Position numbers and translations under genes: made by a program. The notes under the pieces were generated by a model, which was given only the letters and a program-made list of their open reading frames with translations, did not search any database and was not told the DNA's origin. 26,294 bases of DNA from CAYFSC01 sp964345695. GTDB taxonomy: Bacteria; Bacteroidota; Rhodothermia; Rhodothermales; Salinibacteraceae. The stretch lies in contig CAYFSC010000024.1 in assembly GCA_964345695.1 (NCBI GenBank), positions 1 through 26,294 of the forward strand. Reading direction: 5' to 3'. Shown piece after piece: positions 15,989 to 22,527 of the stretch (the stretch's first letter is position 1; each line of letters starts with the position of its first letter).

Positions 15989-17212
15989 CTACTCGTACCG
16001 CAGCGACTCGATGGGGTCCAGGCGTGCGGCTTTGTAGGCTGGATACAGGCCGAAGACCACGGCCACGACCGTCATCCCGAGAATAGCCCCAATGGCCCAT
16101 CCCCAGGGGAATGAGGGGCTGATGTCGAACTGCACGGCGACGATGTTGCCCGCCAATCCGCCGAGGGCGATGCCGGCCACACCCCCGAGTTGGCAGAGGA
16201 CGATGGCTTCAAGCAGAAACTGCTGCAGGATGTGCCGCTTCTTGGCACCGACGGCCTTGCGCACCCCGATCTCGCGCGTCCGCTCCGTCACAGACACGAG
16301 CAGAATGTTCATGATGCCAATGCCTGCTGCCAGCAGCGAAATAAGACCGATGGCGGCCCCGCCCAGCGTGAGGGTTTGAGTGAACTGGTCGAAGGTGCTC
16401 TGAACGGAGTCGTTCGTCGAGATGTCGAAGTTGTTGCTGGTTCCGGGCTCCACTTGCCGGATCACGCGCATGTGGCTCACCACCTCGTCGCGGGCCTCGC
16501 CGAGTTGGAGCGACGTAGGAGCCGCCACCGTTACGCTGCCGATGTTGCGACCGTTGTTGCCATACACGTTGAGGAGCGTCGTGATCGGAGCGTAGACGCG
16601 CGTGTCGTAGTCAAACCCGAGGAAGCCTCCCTTCTCTTCCAGCACTCCGATGACCTCCAGGCGCACGCGCCCCACTTCAATGCGCTTGCCGATGGGAGAT
16701 TGGTTGGGAAACAGTTCCTCAGCAATGGGCCCGCCGATGAGTGCCACCGGACGCCCGTTCTGCACGTCTTCGGCCGAGAGCGGTCGCCCGCTCCGCACCG
16801 AGTAACCGTAGTTGCCGAGGAAGTTTCCGTCGGTGCCTTCCAGCCAGATGTTCGGATCCGTCTTCCGTCCCTGAAACTTGACGCGAGCCGTAAACTCGAA
16901 GCGCTCCGTCTTGCTCACTCGCAGCTCCGTCGACGCCATGCGCTCCAGGCGCTTGACCTGATCGTAGGTAATGGGAGGATGGTAGACTTCTTCATCGCCA
17001 CCGCGCCCCGGCGGGTACCGCTGAACGGAGAGCGTCGAGCTTCCGTAGAATTTGAGGGACTCGTTGAAGTAGAGATCGATCACGTCCACCGCCGTGACGG
17101 AGGCGATCACGGCAAAGACCCCGATGACGATGCCCACCAGCGTCAGCGCCGAGCGCAGCTTGTTGGCGCGCAGCGCGCTGATCGCCATTGTGATGGTTTC
17201 CCACACACCCAT
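15989..17212 (-). CDS. MacB/FtsX-type ABC transporter permease (second of pair)
   Basis: A 407-residue permease of the MacB/LolCE-like class. Helix 1 (ANKLRSALTLVGIVIGVFAVIASVTAV) near the N-terminus is followed by a large periplasmic MacB-type domain with VALIGGPIAEELFPNQSPIGKRI and VIGVLEEKGGFLGFDYDTRVYAP. A C-terminal three-helix FtsX domain carries GIGIMNILLVSVTERTREIGVRKAVGAKKR, the coupling segment that contacts the ATPase. It ends in the family-typical ARLDPIESLRYE. The frame can start at 17332, but this would translate the repeat arrays and overlap the upstream gene. I therefore chose the ATG at 17210-17212. No ATPase or adaptor gene is adjacent. The substrate could be a lipid, peptide or macrolide. 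Confidence 0.9.
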   Translation of the reverse strand: MGVWETITMAISALRANKLRSALTLVGIVIGVFAVIASVTAVDVIDLYFNESLKFYGSSTLSVQRYPPGRGGDEEVYHPPITYDQVKRLERMASTELRVSKTERFEFTARVKFQGRKTDPNIWLEGTDGNFLGNYGYSVRSGRPLSAEDVQNGRPVALIGGPIAEELFPNQSPIGKRIEVGRVRLEVIGVLEEKGGFLGFDYDTRVYAPITTLLNVYGNNGRNIGSVTVAAPTSLQLGEARDEVVSHMRVIRQVEPGTSNNFDISTNDSVQSTFDQFTQTLTLGGAAIGLISLLAAGIGIMNILLVSVTERTREIGVRKAVGAKKRHILQQFLLEAIVLCQLGGVAGIALGGLAGNIVAVQFDISPSFPWGWAIGAILGMTVVAVVFGLYPAYKAARLDPIESLRYE

Positions 17213-17224
17213 GGTCCGTTGTCG

Positions 17225-17253
17225 CGTTGGAAGGTTGAATGTTGGAACGTTGC
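17225..17253 (-). repeat. CAAC repeat array before ABC permease start
   Basis: In the sense (minus) strand, CAAC recurs four times with 7-8 base spacing and GTTC/ATT/CTTC spacers, ending 12 bases before the permease ATG. It closely resembles the array translated inside the RND pump at 10428-10463. Confidence 0.75.
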
Positions 17254-17255
17254 AC

Positions 17256-17291
17256 GCTCGCGCGGCGCCGGAAATGCTCGCGCGGCGCCGG
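17256..17291 (-). repeat. 16-base direct repeat between ABC permeases
   Basis: Two exact copies of a 16-base G/C-rich unit containing the palindrome GGCGCC (17256-17271 and 17276-17291) are separated by four bases. A CGGTC-TTT-GACCG hairpin overlaps the upstream end. It lies between the two heptamer arrays. Confidence 0.8.
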
Positions 17292-17302
17292 TCTTTGACC
17301 GC

Positions 17303-17330
17303 GGAACTCCGAACCCGGAACTCCGAACTC
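17303..17330 (-). repeat. G/T-rich heptamer array at stop of first ABC permease
   Basis: In the minus strand four units, GAGTTCG, GAGTTCC, GGGTTCG and GAGTTCC, begin within the TGA stop of the upstream permease. This is the same arrangement and unit as at 13272. Confidence 0.85.
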
Positions 17331-18570
17331 ATTCGTACCGCAGGGCCTCAATCGGCTCAGCTGTGGCCCCCTGCCACGCCGGGGCGATGCCGAAAAGGAT
17401 CCCGACGCCCACGCAGATTGCGAAGGCCAGGCCGACGGTGTCCATCGGCAACACGGCCGTGAATCCGGCGGCGTTGACAGCCATCGCCAAGAGCGCCGAA
17501 ACGCCGACGCCGATGACGCCCCCGATCAGGCACACGATGATCGACTCGATCAGGAACTGCAGCATGATGGTCCGCCTCTTGGCTCCCACAGCCTTGCGGA
17601 TCCCGATCTCCTTGGTCCGCTCGCGGACCGAGACGAACATGATGTTCATCACACCGATGCCCCCGACGAGCAAGGCGAGGGCCGTTAGAAAGAGGCCGAC
17701 GCCGTAAATCGTAAGCTTGACGGGCGCGAACGTGGAGCGGATCTGCTCCTGCGCGTTGATTGCAAAGTTGTTGTCCGCCCCCGGCTCCACCTGGCGGGCG
17801 GTCCGAACGATGCCCGTCAGTTCCTCCTCGGTCCGTTGCATCATGGCGGTGGAGGGCGCCTGCACCATGATGGTCACGTCCCGCCACCGGCTGAGTCCGA
17901 AAAACTTCTCGAACGTGCTGAACGGGATCATGACCCGCGTGTCCGGGCTGTTGTTGCCCCCGAAGAGGCCTCCGCCCTCCTTCACGTGCACCCCAACCAC
18001 TCGGCACGGATACTGCCCGAGACGGATTTTCTTCCCAAGCGGCGTGGCCACGGGGAAAAGCTCGTTGGCGATGTCTGCACCGATCACGCACACGTTCCGT
18101 GCCCCCCGCGTGTCGGACTGCGTATAGAAGCGCCCTTCAGACAGCTCCACATTGCGGATCACGCCGTATTCAGGGGTAGATCCCTCGACGCTGACGTCGA
18201 TGTCCCGATCCTGAAAGCTCACCGTCCGATCGGTGTCCACCATGGGCGCGACCCGCTGGGCGTACCGCGACCGCTCCCGAATCGTCTGCGCCAATTCGGC
18301 GCGGATGGGCGGACGGTTGATGTACTCCCACCAGTTGCCCGTGTTGAAGCCCCAGGGCCGGTCGTCGACGTACAGGACATCGGTGCCGAGCGAGGACAGC
18401 GACTTCTCGAACTGCTGATCCACGCCATTGATGATCGTGGCCATGAGGGTCACCGACGTAATGCCGATGATGATGCCCAGCGTCGTCAGCACCGAACGCA
18501 GCTTGTTGGCCCAGATGGCATTGCCTGCAATGCGCAGGCCCTCAACAATCTCAAAGACAATGGTCCGCAC
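17329..18570 (-). CDS. MacB/FtsX-type ABC transporter permease (first of pair)
   Basis: A 413-residue permease paralogous to the one downstream. It has the same layout: helix 1 (ANKLRSVLTTLGIIIGITSVTLMATI), a periplasmic MacB-like domain with VCVIGADIANELFPVATPLGKKI and VVGVHVKEGGGLFGGNNSPDTRVMIPF, and the C-terminal FtsX domain with GIGVMNIMFVSVRERTKEIGIRKAVGAKRR. The end is TAEPIEALRYE. The two permeases probably form a heterodimer served by an ATPase encoded elsewhere. Both share a QVEPG..NNF.I segment before the last helices. The start ATG is at 18568-18570. No signal peptide is present other than helix 1. Confidence 0.9.
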   Translation of the reverse strand: MRTIVFEIVEGLRIAGNAIWANKLRSVLTTLGIIIGITSVTLMATIINGVDQQFEKSLSSLGTDVLYVDDRPWGFNTGNWWEYINRPPIRAELAQTIRERSRYAQRVAPMVDTDRTVSFQDRDIDVSVEGSTPEYGVIRNVELSEGRFYTQSDTRGARNVCVIGADIANELFPVATPLGKKIRLGQYPCRVVGVHVKEGGGLFGGNNSPDTRVMIPFSTFEKFFGLSRWRDVTIMVQAPSTAMMQRTEEELTGIVRTARQVEPGADNNFAINAQEQIRSTFAPVKLTIYGVGLFLTALALLVGGIGVMNIMFVSVRERTKEIGIRKAVGAKRRTIMLQFLIESIIVCLIGGVIGVGVSALLAMAVNAAGFTAVLPMDTVGLAFAICVGVGILFGIAPAWQGATAEPIEALRYE

Positions 18571-18691
18571 GACTTGAAAGGGACGGTTGGGAGGATCGGT
18601 GCTGCCAAATGCGTTTCGTGTAACGACGCACCGCAGTGGATGGTTACAAGCCGTGACGCCGGGAGGGACGCCGTTGCGCGTGGAACGAGGA

Positions 18692-19111
18692 TCAGTCGCC
18701 CCGGACGGTAACCACGATGGTGCGCTGCCGCGGTTTGATGTCGCACTCCAGATGGAAAATCTGCTGCCAGGTGCCCAAAATGGGCACTCGGTCGCCCACC
18801 GGTACCGTCAGGGACGGGCCGAGCGTCGTGGCCTGCAGGTGAGAGTGGCCGTTTCCGTCGTGCCAGCGCTGTTCGTGCCCGTACTCGGTGCTGGGCGGGA
18901 GCAGCCGGTCCAGCGCTTCTGGCAGATCTTCCTGCAGACCGGGCTCGAACTCAATGGTGCCGACGGCACCGGTGCTCCCCACATTGTGAACGTGCGCGAG
19001 CCCCGTCTCGATTCCGGAGCGCTCCACCACCGCCGCCACGTCATCCGTTAGGTTGTGCATGTCACCGTGCCCGCTGGTGTCAATTTCCAGACGTTCTTGG
19101 TGGGTTGCCAT
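18692..19111 (-). CDS. YjbQ/UPF0047 family protein
   Basis: A 139-residue cytosolic protein with the full YjbQ pattern: H40-V-H-N followed by GSTGAVGTIEFEPGLQEDL (about 45-63), the W-H-D-GNGHSHLQATTLGPSLTVPV block (about 83-105), then LGTWQQIFHLECD (112-124) and the C-terminal R-R-IVV strand. Members bind a metal and have been described as having weak secondary thiamine-phosphate synthase activity; the main role is not settled. The His residues of the GNGHSH block are probable ligands. The gene lies between surE (upstream, 88 bases) and the ABC permeases on the same strand. Confidence 0.9.
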   Translation of the reverse strand: MATHQERLEIDTSGHGDMHNLTDDVAAVVERSGIETGLAHVHNVGSTGAVGTIEFEPGLQEDLPEALDRLLPPSTEYGHEQRWHDGNGHSHLQATTLGPSLTVPVGDRVPILGTWQQIFHLECDIKPRQRTIVVTVRGD

Positions 19112-19199
19112 GGCAGCAGCTTGGGGATAGAGAGCGGAGGATTAGAGGATGCGCAGGGAGCCAGTTTCCGGACTCTCGAAGCAGCAGACCCCGAGCCGG

Positions 19200-19982
19200 T
19201 TAGCCCCATTCCCACTCGCGCAGCGTGTCGATGGCGCGGTGGGCCGTCATGTCGTGCTGAATGGGAGTGACGGAGACGTATCCGTCTTCAATGGCGGCAA
19301 GGTCGGTTTCATTGCCGTTATCGAGGTTCACGAAGCGGCCCGAGAGCCAATAGTACGGGCGGTCGAACGGGTCGGTGCGTGCGTCGAAGCTTTCCACCCA
19401 GCGTGAATGGGCCTGACGGGTGACGGTCAGGCCCTTGATTTCTTCGGCCGGGAGGTCGGGGATGTTGACGTTGAGCAGGATCTCCGGCGGAAGGCCCGTT
19501 TGCAGCACCCGCTGGACGATGCGCCGTGCCCAGCGTCCGGCCGCGCTGTACTGCTCCGCGGTGTAGTTGCACAGCGAGAACGCGATGGCGTCGTGCCCGA
19601 GGATCGCGGCTTCGGTGGCCGCGCTCACCGTGCCGGAATAAAGCACGTTGACGGCCGTGTTTGGCCCCCGGTTGATGCCGCTCACGACCAGGTCGGGCTG
19701 GCGATCCAGAAGCTGGTGCGTGCCCAGCTTGATGCAGTCGGCGGGCGTTCCGCTCACGGCCCATGCGGGAAGGGGTCCCGACTCGACCTCGAAGTCGTAA
19801 TCGTGAGCTCGCACCGGATCGCGGACGGTGATGGCGTGTCCCACAGCACTCTGCTCCGACTCGGGGGCCACCACGTACAGGTCCCCGAGTCCGTCGAGGG
19901 CCTCGGCCAAGCCTTGGATTCCGGGTGCATCAATCCCGTCGTCGTTGCAGATAAGAATGAGGGGGCGGTCGTCGGTTGGCAT
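19200..19982 (-). CDS. surE: 5'/3'-nucleotidase SurE
   Basis: A 260-residue metal-dependent phosphatase of nucleoside monophosphates. The metal site is clear: NDDG with D14 and D15, S45 in SEQSAVGHA, and N104 in SGINRGPN. The typical VSGTPADCIKLG (76-87) and YSGTVSAATEAAILG (115-129) blocks follow, then LLNVNIPDLP, TVTRQAH and a C-terminal DLAAIEDGYVSVTPI. The length is normal for the family. The frame runs upstream to 20147 without homology, so I chose the ATG at 19980-19982. SurE acts in the cytosol, in nucleotide turnover and survival in stationary phase. panB lies 94 bases upstream on the same strand. Confidence 0.95.
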   Translation of the reverse strand: MPTDDRPLILICNDDGIDAPGIQGLAEALDGLGDLYVVAPESEQSAVGHAITVRDPVRAHDYDFEVESGPLPAWAVSGTPADCIKLGTHQLLDRQPDLVVSGINRGPNTAVNVLYSGTVSAATEAAILGHDAIAFSLCNYTAEQYSAAGRWARRIVQRVLQTGLPPEILLNVNIPDLPAEEIKGLTVTRQAHSRWVESFDARTDPFDRPYYWLSGRFVNLDNGNETDLAAIEDGYVSVTPIQHDMTAHRAIDTLREWEWG

Positions 19983-20076
19983 CAAAAGTCTGGTCGGTTG
20001 AGTCAGGAAAACCTCATCGGGCGCCGGATGAAGCCAATGAGGTCGAGAAAGACCGGACGGAAACGCGCTCCGCCAT

Positions 20077-20910
20077 TTAACGATAGGTCTCTTCCTCGGC
20101 GGGGAAGTTGCGGTCGCGCACGTCCTGGACGTACGCTTGCACAGCATCGGTGATGGTTTCGTCGAGGCGAGCGTACCGGCGAACGAACCGCGGATTGAAG
20201 TCGGTGGTCAACCCCAGCGCGTCGTGGCCCACAAGCACCTGCCCGTTGGTTGCAGCGCCTGCCCCGATGCCGATCGTGGGGATGTCGAGGTCGTCGGTGA
20301 CCGTCGAGGCCAGATCGGCCGGGATTTTTTCGAGCACCACGGCAAAGCAGCCGGCCTCTTGAAGCCGGCGTGCGTCCCGGCGGAGCTGCTCGGCTTCCTC
20401 TTTCTCCTGGGCCCGCACCTGGTAGGAGCCGAAGCTGTAGATGCTCTGCGGCGTAAGGCCGAGGTGTCCCATCACCGGAATGCCCGCCGTCACGATGCGC
20501 TCGACAGCTTCGATAACTGGCGTGCCCCCTTCCAGCTTGACGGCATGCGCACCGGCTTCTTTCATCACGCGGATGGCGGACACGAGCGCTTCTTTCGAGT
20601 CGCCCTGGTAGGATCCGAACGGAAGGTCGACCACGACGAGCGCCCGATCGATGGCACGCACCACGCACTGGGCATGGTAGATCATGTGATCAAGCGTGAT
20701 GGGGAGTGTCGTTTCGTTGCCGGCCATGACGTTGGAGGCCGAGTCGCCCACCAGCAATGCGTCGACCCCGGCCTGGTCCAGCAGGCGCGCCGAGGTGTAA
20801 TCGTAGGCCGTTAGCATCGCGATGGGAACCTCCGCCCGCTTCATCTGCTGCAGCGTTTTGGTCGTCACACGAGATACGTCGGCGGGATCAGGGGTGGACT
20901 GCGTGCTCAT
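20077..20910 (-). CDS. panB: 3-methyl-2-oxobutanoate hydroxymethyltransferase
   Basis: A 277-residue TIM-barrel enzyme that adds a hydroxymethyl group from methylene-tetrahydrofolate to 2-ketoisovalerate, the first committed step of pantothenate and CoA synthesis. Visible family blocks are MLTAYDYTSARLLDQAGVD (32-50), the metal-binding LLVGDSASNVMAG (52-64, D56), VVVDLPFGSY (92-101, D95), VKLEGG (124-129), PVMGHLGLTPQS (145-156), VLEKIP (192-197, catalytic Glu 194) and IGIGAGAATNGQVLV (213-227). The chosen ATG at 20908-20910 gives family length; the in-frame extension to 21042 is unsupported. An upstream intrinsic terminator separates it from the Skp/BamA block, so it probably has its own promoter in 20911-21051. 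Confidence 0.95.
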   Translation of the reverse strand: MSTQSTPDPADVSRVTTKTLQQMKRAEVPIAMLTAYDYTSARLLDQAGVDALLVGDSASNVMAGNETTLPITLDHMIYHAQCVVRAIDRALVVVDLPFGSYQGDSKEALVSAIRVMKEAGAHAVKLEGGTPVIEAVERIVTAGIPVMGHLGLTPQSIYSFGSYQVRAQEKEEAEQLRRDARRLQEAGCFAVVLEKIPADLASTVTDDLDIPTIGIGAGAATNGQVLVGHDALGLTTDFNPRFVRRYARLDETITDAVQAYVQDVRDRNFPAEEETYR

Positions 20911-21051
20911 GGAAGGCAGGAGGCAAGGAGCGAGGAGAGCGGGCCCGGGGCCGAGCGGCGGCCGGCCTCTGCCACCGTACAGCCATGGGCAACATACGAA
21001 GCGCGGGAGGCGGTCCCAAGTGTGGAGCACGAAGAAACGCAATCGTCAACC

Positions 21052-21087
21052 AAAAAGACGAGCACCTGCGACGTGCAAGTGCTCGTC
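21052..21087 (-). terminator. Rho-independent terminator after the Skp/OmpH genes
   Basis: On the minus strand a perfect 9-base stem, GACGAGCAC paired with GTGCTCGTC (21057-21087, 13-base loop able to pair three more bases), is followed directly by five T residues (21052-21056). It lies about 120 bases after the Skp/OmpH stop and closes the uppS-bamA-ompH-ompH direction of transcription. Confidence 0.85.
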
Positions 21088-21205
21088 CTAGGGCGACGGA
21101 TTTCCGTCCATGATTCTGGACAGGCATCCATTCAGGTCAACACGCCGTCGCTCACTTTGGGGCCGGCAGCTGCGGGCACGGTGCCCTGCTCCAGGGGGGA
21201 ACGGG

Positions 21206-21802
21206 TTAGTTGCTGCCGCCGCCCCCGGTGGGCGCACCCGGATTTTCAACGCTCGGCTGAGGCTGGGTTTCAGTGCCGCTCAGGTCGATGCCCAGGTTCG
21301 AGGCAACTTGCTGGGTGATGTCAACGACGTTGGAGCTGTTCTGATCGACGTAAAGCAGCGCTTGGGTGCGCATCACGATGTCGATGTTTTCTTGCGCAGC
21401 CACGTCGTTGATGGCCGTTTGCAGCTCTTCCAGCAGGGGCTGCATCAGTTCGCGCTCGCGCTGGGCGAGCCGCTGCTGGCGCTGCTGCATGGACTGCTGA
21501 AGCTCCTGCGAGCGCTGCTGCAGCTCCCGCTCTCGACGCGAGGCCACCGAGTCGGAGAGCAGCGACTGCTGCTTCTGAAAGCGCTGAACCCGCTGCTGGA
21601 ACTGCTGCCGCTCCTGCTGCAGCTCCTGCTGCTGCTGCTCGGCCGCCGTCTGCAACTGCTGCTGCACCTCTTCCATTTCGGGCATGTTGGCCAAAATGGC
21701 TTCTTGGTTGGTGTATCCGATCTTCTGAGCCTGCGCGGTGGGAAGCGCAATCCAGGCCCAGGACAAAAGAACGAAAGCGGCAACGCGGTGGGTGGTTGAC
21801 AT
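21206..21802 (-). CDS. Skp/OmpH-family periplasmic chaperone, Gln-rich
   Basis: A 198-residue exported protein. The signal peptide ends at AQA near residue 26, giving a mature N-terminus QKIGYTNQEAILANMPEM, the OmpH family start. The middle (about 38-130) is one long coiled coil extremely rich in Gln, Glu and Arg, the tentacle helices of Skp. The C-terminal part (ELQTAINDVAAQENIDIVMRTQALLYVDQ and DITQQVASNLG) rebuilds the trimeric body. A disordered Gly-rich tail follows. Skp trimers hold unfolded outer-membrane proteins in the periplasm. A TTG at 21808 is in frame, but the ATG at 21800-21802 fits the signal peptide better. It is the last gene before the terminator and has a paralog just upstream. 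Confidence 0.9.
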   Translation of the reverse strand: MSTTHRVAAFVLLSWAWIALPTAQAQKIGYTNQEAILANMPEMEEVQQQLQTAAEQQQQELQQERQQFQQRVQRFQKQQSLLSDSVASRRERELQQRSQELQQSMQQRQQRLAQRERELMQPLLEELQTAINDVAAQENIDIVMRTQALLYVDQNSSNVVDITQQVASNLGIDLSGTETQPQPSVENPGAPTGGGGSN

Positions 21803-21882
21803 GGTCAAGAAGTTCTCAGCGAGTAAGATCAGTGGAAGGTGGTCGGCGGTGGGTCCTCATCGCACAACGGGCGGACGAAAGG

Positions 21883-22431
21883 TTACCGTCCGCTCTGTTG
21901 CTGCCGTTCAACATTGATGCCAAGCTCTCGGAGGACCGCGTCACTCAGGTTGTACTGGTCCCGAGCATACATGAACAGGAAGTCCCCACTTCGGTCGTAC
22001 ACGTAGTCGTAGCCGCGCGTCGTGGCCACCTCTTCGACGGCCGCCAGCACGCGCTCCTGGATGGGGCGCATCAACTGCTTTTGCTGGCTGTAAAGCTCCC
22101 CCTCAGGCCCAAAGTACCGCTCTCGCAGCGATTCCACTTCATTGCGCGCCTTCTGGATCGACTTTTTCATCTCGGCCCGCTCCTGCTCGGTGTACAGAAG
22201 CTCGCGCGACTGGAAGGTCTGCTGCAGCTCCTGCACCTTCTCCTTCTTCGCCTGGATCTCTTCGCGCCACTGCTGCTCCAACTGATCGAGCTTCTGCTGT
22301 ACCGTGGCGTATTCCGGCATCTTGTCGAGGATGTACTCGGAATCGACGTAGCCGATTTTCTGCTGGGCTGCGGCCGGGCGAGCATGCAGCGCCCCGAGGC
22401 CCATCAGCAAAACGGCTCCGAGCATACGCAC
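21883..22431 (-). CDS. Skp/OmpH-family periplasmic chaperone
   Basis: A 182-residue exported Skp-like protein. The mature part begins QQKIGYVDSEYILDKMPEYATVQQKLDQLEQQW, then runs through a coiled coil (about 45-125) to the body strand and helix: QLMRPIQERVLAAVEEVATTRGYDYVYDRSGDFLFMYARDQYNLSDAVLRELG. The start is chosen as GTG at 22429-22431, giving MRMLGAVLLMGLG with a basic residue ahead of the hydrophobic core; the ATG at 22425 is an alternative that loses the Arg. The signal peptide is cleaved after AAA near residue 23. It lies between bamA (96 bases upstream) and the second Skp-like gene (80 bases downstream), the order found in many Bacteroidota. Confidence 0.9.
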   Translation of the reverse strand: MRMLGAVLLMGLGALHARPAAAQQKIGYVDSEYILDKMPEYATVQQKLDQLEQQWREEIQAKKEKVQELQQTFQSRELLYTEQERAEMKKSIQKARNEVESLRERYFGPEGELYSQQKQLMRPIQERVLAAVEEVATTRGYDYVYDRSGDFLFMYARDQYNLSDAVLRELGINVERQQQSGR

Positions 22432-22527
22432 CAGGAGATCACATGGTGCGCCTTGATGTTGCAAGTGGACGAACACAGAGCGCGATTCAGGGGAAGTTTG
22501 CAAAGCAGCGAAGACACCCGGCAGCGA

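Noticed and set aside
16190..17707. 505-residue open frame on the plus strand opposite the ABC permeases
   Set aside because: Antisense to two clear permease genes and spanning the repeat block; no family features.
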